64,000 nt of DNA from Paenibacillus caseinilyticus (GTDB taxonomy: Bacteria > Bacillota > Bacilli > Paenibacillales > NBRC-103111). The stretch spans positions 248,001 to 312,000 of the forward strand of contig NZ_JAQAGY010000005.1 of NCBI RefSeq assembly GCF_027533645.1, written 5' to 3'. The notes beneath the pieces were generated by a model. That model made no database searches, had not been told where the DNA came from, and worked only from the letters and a program-made list of their open reading frames with translations. The translations under genes and the position numbers were made by a program. Of the stretch, positions 26,936 to 35,065 are shown in pieces; position 1 is the stretch's first letter, and the number at the start of each line of letters is the position of its first letter.

Positions 26936-27277
26936 GATGCTTATCCTCTCTGTTTCTGGGCTGTCTCCAGCTGCTGTAGTTAAACATCTATATTATATAG
27001 GAGGTTCATAGCGTTTGTCCTTAAAGGTGCAGAAGAAGTGAAAGGAAAGACGTTATCTCGAGAACGAAGAGTGCAAGAAAATACCCGAAGCACCTTACGT
27101 AAGCGTACGAACAAGACTAAGCGCTTAACCCGATCCATCAGCCTTCCAGGTTGATTTTCTTCACATGCCTTAAGTTCCTCTACCTAAAAAAAGCAAACCT
27201 TACTCCCTAAGTTCCCGCATTGTTGAAAGCGCACTCTTACGAGATAATAGGAATACAAAAGACGAGGGGGAACTTAA
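26936..27277 (+). other. 342-bp divergent spacer before the sugar ABC operon
   Basis: No gene is supported here. It holds a 10-bp palindrome TAAGCGCTTA (27118-27127), of the kind used by LacI-type regulators, and the promoter with overlapping cre site listed separately. Confidence 0.5.
27223..27250 (+). promoter_or_regulatory. promoter of the sugar ABC operon with overlapping cre site
   Basis: TTGAAA (27223-27228) and TAATAG (27245-27250) are 16 bp apart, 28 bp before the start codon. The 15 bases 27223-27237 (TTGAAAGCGCACTCT) match the CcpA cre consensus WTGNAANCGNWNNCW at every fixed position. CcpA bound there would cover the -35 box and repress the operon when preferred sugars are present. 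Confidence 0.6.
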
Positions 27278-28612
27278 GTGAACAAACGTACAACCTTGAA
27301 GGCAGTACTCGCAGGAACGATGGCTATCTCGCTTACGGCATGCGGCACAGGCGGCGAGAGCACGAACACCACGGGCGCGGCTAACGGCGATGCGGGCAAG
27401 GATGCGAAGAAAGACAAGGTCACGATCACGTTCCAGAATATTTGGCCGGATGCAACGGATCCGAAGAATAAATTGATGAAAAAAGTGGTGGCCGATTACG
27501 AGGCGAAGAACCCGAACATCAAGATCGAGCTCGACTCGCTGAACACGGACCAGCAGAAGATGAAGCTGAAGACACAGGCGGCATCGAAGGAAGTGCCGGA
27601 CATCACGGTCGTGAACCCGGCCGAGCAGATGAAGCCTTTCGTCGAAGCGGGCCTCCTCGCTCCGCTGAACGATATGCTCGACCAGAACGGCCTGAAGGGC
27701 ACGTTCCAGCAGGGCATCCTCGACTACTACAGCTTTGGCGGCAACACGTATGCGGTACCGGACGGCAACAACATCGGCGTCGTGTACTACAACAAGGAGT
27801 TGTTCGAGAAGGGCGGCGTGAAGGTCCCTACGACGTTCGAAGAGATGGTCGACACCGTCAAAGCGCTCAAAGCGAAGGGCATCCAGCCGATGGTCATCGG
27901 GGAGAAGGATACATGGACGGGCTCGTTCCTCTTCATGAACATCCTGCTTCGTACCAATGGCGGCCCTGGCTTCCTGAAGGATGTAGCGGCGAAGAAGAAG
28001 ACGTTCGAGGATCCGGCGTTCACCGAAGCGGTAGCGAAGATGCAGGATCTGATCCAAGCCGGCGCATTCCAAGAAGGCGTCACATCCTTCGACTACAATG
28101 CGGGCGAGAACCTCTTCAAGACGGGTAAAGCGGCTATGTACTTCATGGGCTCCTGGGCAACGGGCGGCATCGAGACGTCCTCGGTCAACGGCAAGGTCGG
28201 CGTATTCAAGTTCCCGACGGTCGGCGGCAAGGGCAATCCGGACGAGTTCATGCTGGCGCCGGGCAGCGGCTTCGCGGTATCCGCGAACTCCAAGCACCTC
28301 AAGGAAACGAAGGACTTCCTGAACTACCTCATGACGAACTATCCGAAAGAAGCTTTCGCACAGAAAGGCGCCGTAGGTCTGGCACAGTCCGTCGAAGGCG
28401 ACTTCAAAGCAGCCGGTTACTCCGATACGGCCATTGAAATCACGAACCTGTTCAAGAGCGTCAAAGGCGGCGACCTCGCATTCGACAACTCGATGAACCC
28501 GGGCACATCCCAAGCGCACCTGACTTCGATCCAGAACCTGTTCGTACAGAAGAAGGATCCGAAGGATGTAGCGAAGGAGCACCAGACTGCGTTCGAGACG
28601 AACAATAAGTAA
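27278..28612 (+). CDS. sugar ABC transporter substrate-binding lipoprotein (CUT1 family)
   Basis: Extracellular receptor for an oligosaccharide or glycoside (family 1 solute-binding protein). The lipobox is LTAC after a short signal peptide. An acidic/Gly linker follows, then the binding fold with VTITFQNIWPD, VPDITVVNPAEQMKPF and the long FNYLMTNY-type C-lobe. Length is 444 residues. GTG 27278 follows GAGGGGG. Two permease genes and a YesM/YesN-type pair follow, the usual Paenibacillus layout where the sensor probably detects the same sugar or its binding protein. The ligand is not identifiable. Confidence 0.9.
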   Translation: MNKRTTLKAVLAGTMAISLTACGTGGESTNTTGAANGDAGKDAKKDKVTITFQNIWPDATDPKNKLMKKVVADYEAKNPNIKIELDSLNTDQQKMKLKTQAASKEVPDITVVNPAEQMKPFVEAGLLAPLNDMLDQNGLKGTFQQGILDYYSFGGNTYAVPDGNNIGVVYYNKELFEKGGVKVPTTFEEMVDTVKALKAKGIQPMVIGEKDTWTGSFLFMNILLRTNGGPGFLKDVAAKKKTFEDPAFTEAVAKMQDLIQAGAFQEGVTSFDYNAGENLFKTGKAAMYFMGSWATGGIETSSVNGKVGVFKFPTVGGKGNPDEFMLAPGSGFAVSANSKHLKETKDFLNYLMTNYPKEAFAQKGAVGLAQSVEGDFKAAGYSDTAIEITNLFKSVKGGDLAFDNSMNPGTSQAHLTSIQNLFVQKKDPKDVAKEHQTAFETNNK

Positions 28613-28633
28613 AAGTTCTATTCTGTAAGGGGA

Positions 28634-28662
28634 GGGACTGACGGATGCCAGTCCCTTTTTCC
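28634..28662 (+). terminator. hairpin with T run between binding protein and permease genes
   Basis: AGGGACTG (28634-28641) pairs perfectly with CAGTCCCT (28650-28657) across 8 nt, followed by TTTTT. As an intrinsic terminator inside an operon it would yield more binding protein than permease. Confidence 0.65.
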
Positions 28663-28724
28663 ATAGATTCGGGCCATGCATTGAACCCGAAGTGCCATCC
28701 CAACCCAACAAGGAGGCGGTCCTC

Positions 28725-29615
28725 ATGAATGTATTAAAGGTTCCCGGCCGTACGATCGCCCTGTTCGTGCTGCCCTGCCTGCTGGTCTACGTCGGTCTCG
28801 TCTTCGTGCCGATCCTGGTGTCGTTCTACAGCTCCCTGCTGGATTGGAACGGGATCGGAACTTCGAAGTTCATCGGGTTCGACAACTATGTGCAAATGTT
28901 CACAGCCGACCCGGTCTTCTGGCCTGCGGTCAAGCGCACGCTGATGTTCGCGGTGTTCTCCATGGTGGAGATCCCGGTAGCGCTCTTCGTCGCGATCCTG
29001 CTCAACCGCTACATCCGCAAGCCGAACTTCCTCGTATCGAGCTATTTCCTGCCGGTTATTCTCTCCGTAGTCATCATCGGACAGCTGTGGAAAACGATCT
29101 ACAACCCTGCATCGCTGGGCGGGATGCTCAATCAGATTCTGATCGCGGCCGGCCTGGAGTCCTGGACCAAAGCATGGCTGACCGACCCGAGCGTAGCGAT
29201 GTATGCCTTGTATATCGTGGCCCTGTGGCAGTATCTGGGATACCACGTGCTGATCCAGTTCACGGGCATTCAGAATATCCCTTCGGAAGTGTATGAAGCG
29301 GCCAAGATCGACGGCGCGGAAGGCTTCACCGCCGACTGGTACATTACGATGCCGCTGGTAGTGCCGATCTTCAAAATCTCCATCGTGCTGGCGTTCATCG
29401 GCTCGCTGCAGGCGTTCGATATGATCATGGTCATGACGGGCGGCGGCCCGGCCCACGCGACGGACGTGATCTCGACGCACATGTACAACATGTCGTTCCT
29501 GTCCATGAAATACGGCTACGGCAGTGCCCTGGCGACGTTCCTGGTCCTGCTCTGCCTGGTGGCTACCGTGATCATCAACATCTTCTTCAAGAAGCTGGAA
29601 GCGAAAGTATCTTAA
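28725..29615 (+). CDS. sugar ABC transporter permease, MalF/UgpA type
   Basis: First transmembrane subunit of the CUT1 importer; 296 residues with about six membrane segments. The EAA loop for the ATPase reads EVYEAAKIDGAEGFTADWYI. Start ATG 28725 has AAGGAGG about 8 bp upstream. It is followed 56 bp later by the second permease. No ATPase gene lies in the operon; in Bacilli such systems are usually energised by a shared MsmX-type ATPase encoded elsewhere. Confidence 0.9.
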   Translation: MNVLKVPGRTIALFVLPCLLVYVGLVFVPILVSFYSSLLDWNGIGTSKFIGFDNYVQMFTADPVFWPAVKRTLMFAVFSMVEIPVALFVAILLNRYIRKPNFLVSSYFLPVILSVVIIGQLWKTIYNPASLGGMLNQILIAAGLESWTKAWLTDPSVAMYALYIVALWQYLGYHVLIQFTGIQNIPSEVYEAAKIDGAEGFTADWYITMPLVVPIFKISIVLAFIGSLQAFDMIMVMTGGGPAHATDVISTHMYNMSFLSMKYGYGSALATFLVLLCLVATVIINIFFKKLEAKVS

Positions 29616-29671
29616 TCACAGTCCGGAATGAAAAAAGAGAGAAAGCTTTAAGTAGAGAGGAGAGTTCGGAT

Positions 29672-30559
29672 ATGAGTGCAGGGATGAATGCGATCATGGA
29701 GAAACCGCGGCCGGCAGTCCGGACGCGGCGGAAGAGCCTGGGGATCGTCAAGGGCGGCGTGCTGCTGCTGCTCTCGGTACTGTTCGTGACCCAGCTGTAC
29801 CCGCTGCTCTGGCTGGTGACCTACTCGCTGAAGACCAATGAGGAGATCCTCTCGGGCAGCTTCTTCGCCCTACCGAAGGTCATGCAGTGGAGCAACTATA
29901 CGAGTGCCCTGGAGGCAGGGAACTACTTCAAGTACCTGTGGAACAGCTTCTTCGTCACTTCGATCACGATGGCCTGCGTCATTGTGCTGGCTGCGATGGC
30001 CGCTTATGCGATCACCCGCTTCCAGTGGAAATACGGCCAGGTGATCATGGTCATCTTCCTGCTCGGGATGATGATCCCGCTGCAGTCGACGCTGCTGCCG
30101 CTGATGATTATTTTCAAAAACATGGGCATCCTGAACACCCACGCTGCGCTGGTCCTGCCGTATGTGGCCTTCTCGACGCCGCTGGCGGTGTTCATCTTAA
30201 GCGGCTTCCTGAAGACGATCCCGCATGAACTCGAAGAGTCGGCGGTAATGGACGGCGCGAGCGTCTACCGTACCTTCTGGAGCATCATCCTCCCGGTGTC
30301 GGTGCCGCCGATCATGACGGTCTGCATCCTGACATTCATCAACATCTGGAACGAGTACATCCTGGCTTCGACCTTCATCTCGGCGGAGCGGCTGAAGACC
30401 CTGCCGTTCGGCGTGAACAGCTTCGTCAGCCAGTATTCGGTCAACTACGGGGCCATCGGCGCGTTCCTCGTACTCGGCGCGCTGCCGGTCATCGTCATCT
30501 ACTTCCTCCTCTCCGAGAAGATCACCAAAGGGATGGTCGCCGGAGCGGTCAAGGGGTAA
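29672..30559 (+). CDS. sugar ABC transporter permease, MalG type
   Basis: Second transmembrane subunit; 295 residues with about six membrane segments and the EAA motif HELEESAVMDGASVYRTFWS. The N-terminus is basic and cytoplasmic. A GAGGAGAG-type ribosome site lies upstream of ATG 29672. It is the last transporter gene; a strong hairpin and the sensor kinase gene follow. Forms a heterodimeric channel with the preceding permease. Confidence 0.9.
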   Translation: MSAGMNAIMEKPRPAVRTRRKSLGIVKGGVLLLLSVLFVTQLYPLLWLVTYSLKTNEEILSGSFFALPKVMQWSNYTSALEAGNYFKYLWNSFFVTSITMACVIVLAAMAAYAITRFQWKYGQVIMVIFLLGMMIPLQSTLLPLMIIFKNMGILNTHAALVLPYVAFSTPLAVFILSGFLKTIPHELEESAVMDGASVYRTFWSIILPVSVPPIMTVCILTFINIWNEYILASTFISAERLKTLPFGVNSFVSQYSVNYGAIGAFLVLGALPVIVIYFLLSEKITKGMVAGAVKG

Positions 30560-30597
30560 GCATAAAGACTTCATCACCAAAGGACGGAACCGTCACT

Positions 30598-30639
30598 CGG
30601 AGAATCGCTGCCAAGCAGGATCATGGCAGCGATTCTCCG
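30598..30639. repeat. 16-bp perfect inverted repeat between transporter and sensor genes
   Basis: CGGAGAATCGCTGCCA (30598-30613) and its exact reverse complement (30624-30639) enclose a 10-nt loop. There is no T run on either strand. The RNA hairpin would be very stable and could mark a processed 3' end or insulate the transporter message from the kinase message. Confidence 0.6.
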
Positions 30640-30713
30640 GTGTCACGGGGCCGTCCTTGTGGTATGATGGGCGGTATACAGCCAAGAATTTCGGACGAAA
30701 AGAGGGTGGGGGC

Positions 30714-32621
30714 ATGGCACGGGGCATCCACAGTATCCATAACCGGTTATTCGTGCTTTTTCTGCTGAGCATGCTGTCGCTGCTGCTCATCGTAAGCGCT
30801 CTATTCTACCAGCGGACCACCGATCAGGTGCAGGACAAGGTCAGCGAGATTGCACGCAAGAACGTGTCGCAGACGGCGGGTTTGTTCGACCTGCTGCTCC
30901 GCGGCTACGACAGCCTCTCGAAGACGATCTCGGGCAACTTCGACCTGCAGCGCCTCGTCGCCGAGCCGGTGCCGAAGGACCCCCCGCTGCGCTTCATCAA
31001 CGAGCGGACGATCACCAACACGCTCGGGGCGATCTATTACTCGCGGGAGGATATGGTCGGGATTCACGTCATCTCGTATTCCGGGCCGATCTACAGCTAC
31101 GGCAATTCGATGAGCGTCATCGATCCGGACTACGCCCAGTCGGCGTGGTACAAGGAGCTGCAGGAATCCACCGGGGAGATCCGCTGGTTCGGCGTGTACC
31201 CGAACTCGGTGATCGACCAGCTCGAGAAGCGGCCGGTGTTCGCGTTCGGACGGCAGCTCTACGACCTGTCGCAGCACAAGCCGATCGGGGTCATCCTGAT
31301 CGAGACGGATGCGGACCAGGCGCTCGCGGCCCTCTCGAACCTGAAGCTTAGCCCGAACTCCGAGGCGTATATCGTCTCGCCGGACGGACGGGTGGTGGCG
31401 TCGACGAAGCCGGCCGGGGAAGAAGGCTCGGCACCGCTGCTTGGGCCGGGGAAGATTCCAAGGCCGGATAACGAAGGCGACGTCGTCGTCGATTCGCGGG
31501 ACGGCCGGCTGGCCGTGGCGGGGCGGCCTGAGATGGCGGACTGGACGGTGCTCAGCCTTACGCCGGACAGCGACATGAAGGTGGAGCTCGATGAGACGAG
31601 GGATTTTCTGCTTATCATGCTCTCGGTGCTGGTGGTAGTGGCGACGGCGCTCGCGACGTTCGTCTCCCGCACGATCTCGTCTCCGCTGAAGCGGCTCATC
31701 CAGGAGATGAAGCAGGTGGAGATCGGGAACTTCCGCGGCCTGCTCCATGTCAAGTCGTACGAGGAGATCAACATCCTGGTCGCTTCCTTCAACCAGATGG
31801 TGCACCGGATGGACGATCTCATCGAACGGGTGAAGCTCTCGTCGATCTCGGAGAAGAATGCGCAGCTGCAGGCGCTGCAGAGCCAGGTCAATCCGCACTT
31901 CCTGTACAACACGCTCGATATGATCTACTGGATGCTCGACGAGAAGGAGAACGACCGGCTCGGGCGCGTCGTGCTGTCCCTGTCGCACATGTTCCGCTAC
32001 AGCTCCCACTGGGAAGGCTCGTCGGAGGTGACGCTGCGGGAGGAGCGCGACCAGATGCGGCATTACCTCACGATCATCAAGAGCCGCCTGGAGGGCCGGC
32101 TGACCGTGTACGTCGATATCGAAGAGCGGTGGCTGGACTACCGCCTGCCCAAGATGACCCTGCAGCCGATCATCGAAAATGCGGTGAAGCACGGCCTTGA
32201 GCCGCTGAACTGCGAAGGGGTGCTGCGGGTGTATACGGAACAAAGCGGAGGCAGCCTGCACATCGTAATCCGGGATAACGGCCCGGGGATGGACCGTGCG
32301 ACGCTGCTGCGGCTGCAGGAGACGCTGGGCGGTGAAGCGCTTAGCGTGGCGAAGGAGCTTGCCTTGGAAGAGGCAGCAGACGGGCCGAAGGCCGTGAACG
32401 GAGCGGCTGGCGCGGCCGGGGCCAAGGGCCGCCGGGGGATCGGGCTGCAGAACGTGCACCGGCGGCTCGTGCTCATGTTCGGCGAGGCGTACGGCGTGCA
32501 GGTGAGCAGCGCACCGGACGAAGGGACCGTCGTGACGGTAGCGATGCCGCTGATGTATGCGCAGCAGGCTCTTGAAGCCGGGGAGGAGGAAGGAGTACGT
32601 TATGAACATTCTCGTCGTTGA
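30714..32621 (+). CDS. sensor histidine kinase, YesM type
   Basis: A membrane-bound kinase of 635 residues. A first membrane segment (LFVLFLLSMLSLLLIVSALF) leads to an extracellular dCache-like sensor domain; the second membrane segment is FLLIMLSVLVVVATALATFV at about residue 300. HAMP follows, then the His_kinase domain with the phosphoaccepting H395 in QVNPHFLYNT and an HATPase domain (DNGPGM, GIGLQNVHRRL). An Ala/Gly-rich insert lies inside the ATPase part. ATG 30714 follows GGTGGGGG. It overlaps the regulator gene by 20 bp. Likely senses the sugar imported by the upstream transporter. Confidence 0.9.
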   Translation: MARGIHSIHNRLFVLFLLSMLSLLLIVSALFYQRTTDQVQDKVSEIARKNVSQTAGLFDLLLRGYDSLSKTISGNFDLQRLVAEPVPKDPPLRFINERTITNTLGAIYYSREDMVGIHVISYSGPIYSYGNSMSVIDPDYAQSAWYKELQESTGEIRWFGVYPNSVIDQLEKRPVFAFGRQLYDLSQHKPIGVILIETDADQALAALSNLKLSPNSEAYIVSPDGRVVASTKPAGEEGSAPLLGPGKIPRPDNEGDVVVDSRDGRLAVAGRPEMADWTVLSLTPDSDMKVELDETRDFLLIMLSVLVVVATALATFVSRTISSPLKRLIQEMKQVEIGNFRGLLHVKSYEEINILVASFNQMVHRMDDLIERVKLSSISEKNAQLQALQSQVNPHFLYNTLDMIYWMLDEKENDRLGRVVLSLSHMFRYSSHWEGSSEVTLREERDQMRHYLTIIKSRLEGRLTVYVDIEERWLDYRLPKMTLQPIIENAVKHGLEPLNCEGVLRVYTEQSGGSLHIVIRDNGPGMDRATLLRLQETLGGEALSVAKELALEEAADGPKAVNGAAGAAGAKGRRGIGLQNVHRRLVLMFGEAYGVQVSSAPDEGTVVTVAMPLMYAQQALEAGEEEGVRYEHSRR

Positions 32622-33792
32622 CGACGAACCGATCATCCGCGACGGCATCAAGCGGACGATCCAGAGCCGCTTCCCGGACCACCGGGTGCACCTCGCCGCC
32701 TCGCCGGAGGAGGCGGCCGGCGTGCTGCGCACGGAGCCGATCCAGGTCGTGCTGACGGATATCCTCATGCCGGGCATGACCGGGCTCGAGCTCATGAACG
32801 TATCGCGGGGTATCCACCCGCATGTGAAGTGGGTGGTGATCTCCGCGCATTCCGAGTTCGCCTACGCCCAGGAGGCGGTGCGGCTCGGCGCCAGGGACTA
32901 CCTGCTGAAGCCGGTCGGCAAGGACCAGCTCGCGGAGCTGATCGCGAAGCTCAGCGAGGAGCTTCAGCAGGAAGCGCAGCAGGAGACGCAGGTGTCCGAG
33001 GAGGCCCACCTGCTGAAGAACTCGCTGAAGTATCTGCGCGAAGCGGTCTTCCAGCGCTGGGCTTCGGGGCTCGACATCGGGCGGATCGACATGCTGTCGG
33101 TGATCGACAGCCATCCGCAGTTCTATCTCGTGATGGTGAAGATGGACAGCGACCGCAAGGTCAACCTCGAGCATTATATCATCGAGAATGTGCTCACGGA
33201 GCTCATTGAGCGCTGCGGGCACGGGTTCGTGGCCTCTTACGACAGCCAGAGCCTGATCGGCCTCGTGACGCTGGCCGGGGGCCAAGGGCTCGAGCCGCTG
33301 CTCGCCGACCTGAAGTCGCATCTGAAGATCTACCTGCGGGTGCCGTTCCAGGTGATGCACACCGGCCTGCTGTGCGACTTCGAAGCAGTGCCCGCCGAGG
33401 TGCAGCGGATGCGCCAGGCCTCGGCCACGCAGGTATATGATCATGACGCCCGGGGCGGCGACAAGGCGATCGAGGTGGCGCTGCAGTACATCAAGACGCA
33501 TTACCAGGACGACCTGTCGCTCGAGAAGGTGGCCTCGGTCGTGTTCCTGAACCCCGTGTACTTCTCCCAGCTCTTCAAGCAGAAGACGGGGCAGGGGTTC
33601 AAGGACTATATCATCCACTTAAGGCTCGAGCAGGCCAAGCAGCTGCTGCAGAACCCGACGCTGAAGCTCGCGGACATCGCCGAGCGCATCGGCTACCAGG
33701 ACATGCGGCACTTCACGCAGGTATTCCGCAAGCGCTTCGGCGTCACGCCGACCGAGTTCCGTCAGGGCGGCGGCACCGAGTCGGCAAGGTAG
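32602..33792 (+). CDS. response regulator, YesN/AraC type
   Basis: A DNA-binding regulator of 396 residues. The receiver domain starts MNILVVDDEP, with phosphoacceptor D53 in VLTDILMPGMTG and the conserved Lys in LLKPVGKDQL. A variable middle follows, then a C-terminal AraC domain with two helix-turn-helix motifs (LEKVASVVFLNPVYFSQLFK and LADIAERIGYQDMRHFTQVF). AAGGAG lies 7 bp before ATG 32602, inside the kinase gene. Probably activates the upstream sugar transporter promoter. Confidence 0.92.
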   Translation: MNILVVDDEPIIRDGIKRTIQSRFPDHRVHLAASPEEAAGVLRTEPIQVVLTDILMPGMTGLELMNVSRGIHPHVKWVVISAHSEFAYAQEAVRLGARDYLLKPVGKDQLAELIAKLSEELQQEAQQETQVSEEAHLLKNSLKYLREAVFQRWASGLDIGRIDMLSVIDSHPQFYLVMVKMDSDRKVNLEHYIIENVLTELIERCGHGFVASYDSQSLIGLVTLAGGQGLEPLLADLKSHLKIYLRVPFQVMHTGLLCDFEAVPAEVQRMRQASATQVYDHDARGGDKAIEVALQYIKTHYQDDLSLEKVASVVFLNPVYFSQLFKQKTGQGFKDYIIHLRLEQAKQLLQNPTLKLADIAERIGYQDMRHFTQVFRKRFGVTPTEFRQGGGTESAR

Positions 33793-33906
33793 GCCTGGCA
33801 GGCCTGGTAGGTCAGGCAGACCAAGCAGACCAGGGGCGTGCTGACCCGGGTGTGCCTGAGAGGCTCCGCCGGGATGCCCTGCATATAGCGCCGTATGAAT
33901 CGCTCC

Positions 33907-33954
33907 CCTCCCGCATATCGTGGTAGTAACCATTCGATAGGCGGGAGGTTTTTT
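33907..33954 (+). terminator. terminator hairpin whose 3' arm carries the next ribosome site
   Basis: CCTCCCGC (33907-33914) pairs with GCGGGAGG (33941-33948); inner stems TATCG/CGATA and TGGT/ACCA complete a long hairpin, followed by six T. The GGGAGG at 33943-33948 lies 8 bp before the TTG start of the DUF2935 gene. Transcripts that read through would have this ribosome site folded into the stem. Confidence 0.7.
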
Positions 33955-33956
33955 GT

Positions 33957-34781
33957 TTGCCGGCACAGGATGTTTTTGTCGCACGTTCATTGGATGAGAT
34001 CCGTTTTTGGTCCCGCATTATGAAGGAGCATTCCTTATTCCTCAAGCTGGGGTTCCGGTGCGAGGATACGCAGTTGATCCAGGAAGCGAACCATTACTAC
34101 AGCGTGTTCGAGCAGATCGAGCAGCAGTCCCATGCGTTCCCGCTGCAGGCCGATCCCGAGACGATCCGCCGGTTCAATGCGCAGGTGCAGAATGCGGCTG
34201 CCCATATCTGGGCGTTCAAGCGCAAGGTGCTCGGGCTGATCCTGCATGGCCAGCTTCCGGGCGCGAACAATTTCCCTCTGCTGGTCGATCATACGAGCAG
34301 GGAAGCGAACTACTTCCGCAATCGGCTGGTGGAGCTCAATGAGGGGAGGCTGGAGCCTCTGCCCGATGCGATCATCAATGAGAATGTGTTCTTCCTGCGG
34401 ATCATGGCGGACCACGCCAAGTTTATCAGTCATCTGCTGGACCCGTCCGAGCGGCAGCTGACCGAGCAGGCGCGGGGCTTCAGCCACGATTTTGACCAGC
34501 TGCTCTTCCAGGCGAAGGACCTCGAATCGATGCGTCCCCAGTCGCAGACGGTGCCGCTCTTAGACCAGTTCTTGGATCAGAACCGGGTCTCGGTACAGTC
34601 GCTGCGCGATTTCAAGAAGACCGCGAGGGACTTGATCGAAGCGTGCCGGATTAAGAGCATCATCCATCCCCTGCTGGCGGACCATGTGTTCCGGGAGGCC
34701 GAACGCTTTCTCGATATTATTGACATGTTCGAGGACCATCTCTCGGGCGTGCAGGTTCAGGCGAATGAGATGCATCATTAA
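33957..34781 (+). CDS. DUF2935 family protein
   Basis: A soluble 274-residue helical protein of the DUF2935 family, common in Bacilli, function unknown. The repeated half-unit is visible: ARSLDEIRFWSRIMKEHSLF in the first half and VFFLRIMADHAKFISHLLD in the second, each with a conserved His; structural genomics suggests metal binding, but this is from general memory of the family. TTG 33957 is taken as start because GGGAGG precedes it by 8 bp and the homologous N-terminus (RSLxExRFW) begins right after. Confidence 0.75.
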   Translation: MPAQDVFVARSLDEIRFWSRIMKEHSLFLKLGFRCEDTQLIQEANHYYSVFEQIEQQSHAFPLQADPETIRRFNAQVQNAAAHIWAFKRKVLGLILHGQLPGANNFPLLVDHTSREANYFRNRLVELNEGRLEPLPDAIINENVFFLRIMADHAKFISHLLDPSERQLTEQARGFSHDFDQLLFQAKDLESMRPQSQTVPLLDQFLDQNRVSVQSLRDFKKTARDLIEACRIKSIIHPLLADHVFREAERFLDIIDMFEDHLSGVQVQANEMHH

Positions 34782-35065
34782 ACCATACGTCGCATGACAA
34801 CCGGGATCCGCCGCTTAGGCGGGTCTCTTGGTGCTGCGGTGGGACTCTCGGGCGGGGCGGGAACTGATGGCCCGGACAAGCATCCCCCGGCCCGGCCCTA
34901 TGGGATGGCGGCCAAGATTCCACGGCCCAACGTCCAGAGTACCGGTGCGGATGAAGATTTAACCAATGCGCGATGGGGAATACTCCTTATGGAGAAAGCG
35001 AAGATTCGGATAGCCGCTGCGGCGGCGAAGGCGGGTCTTCTTCGGACGATAAGGAGGAGAGGGCG

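Noticed and set aside
30801-32795. 664-codon frame on the minus strand opposite the sensor kinase
   Set aside because: It mirrors the GC-rich kinase gene, has no ribosome site and a His/Arg/Pro-rich composition without domain motifs. The plus-strand gene explains the region.
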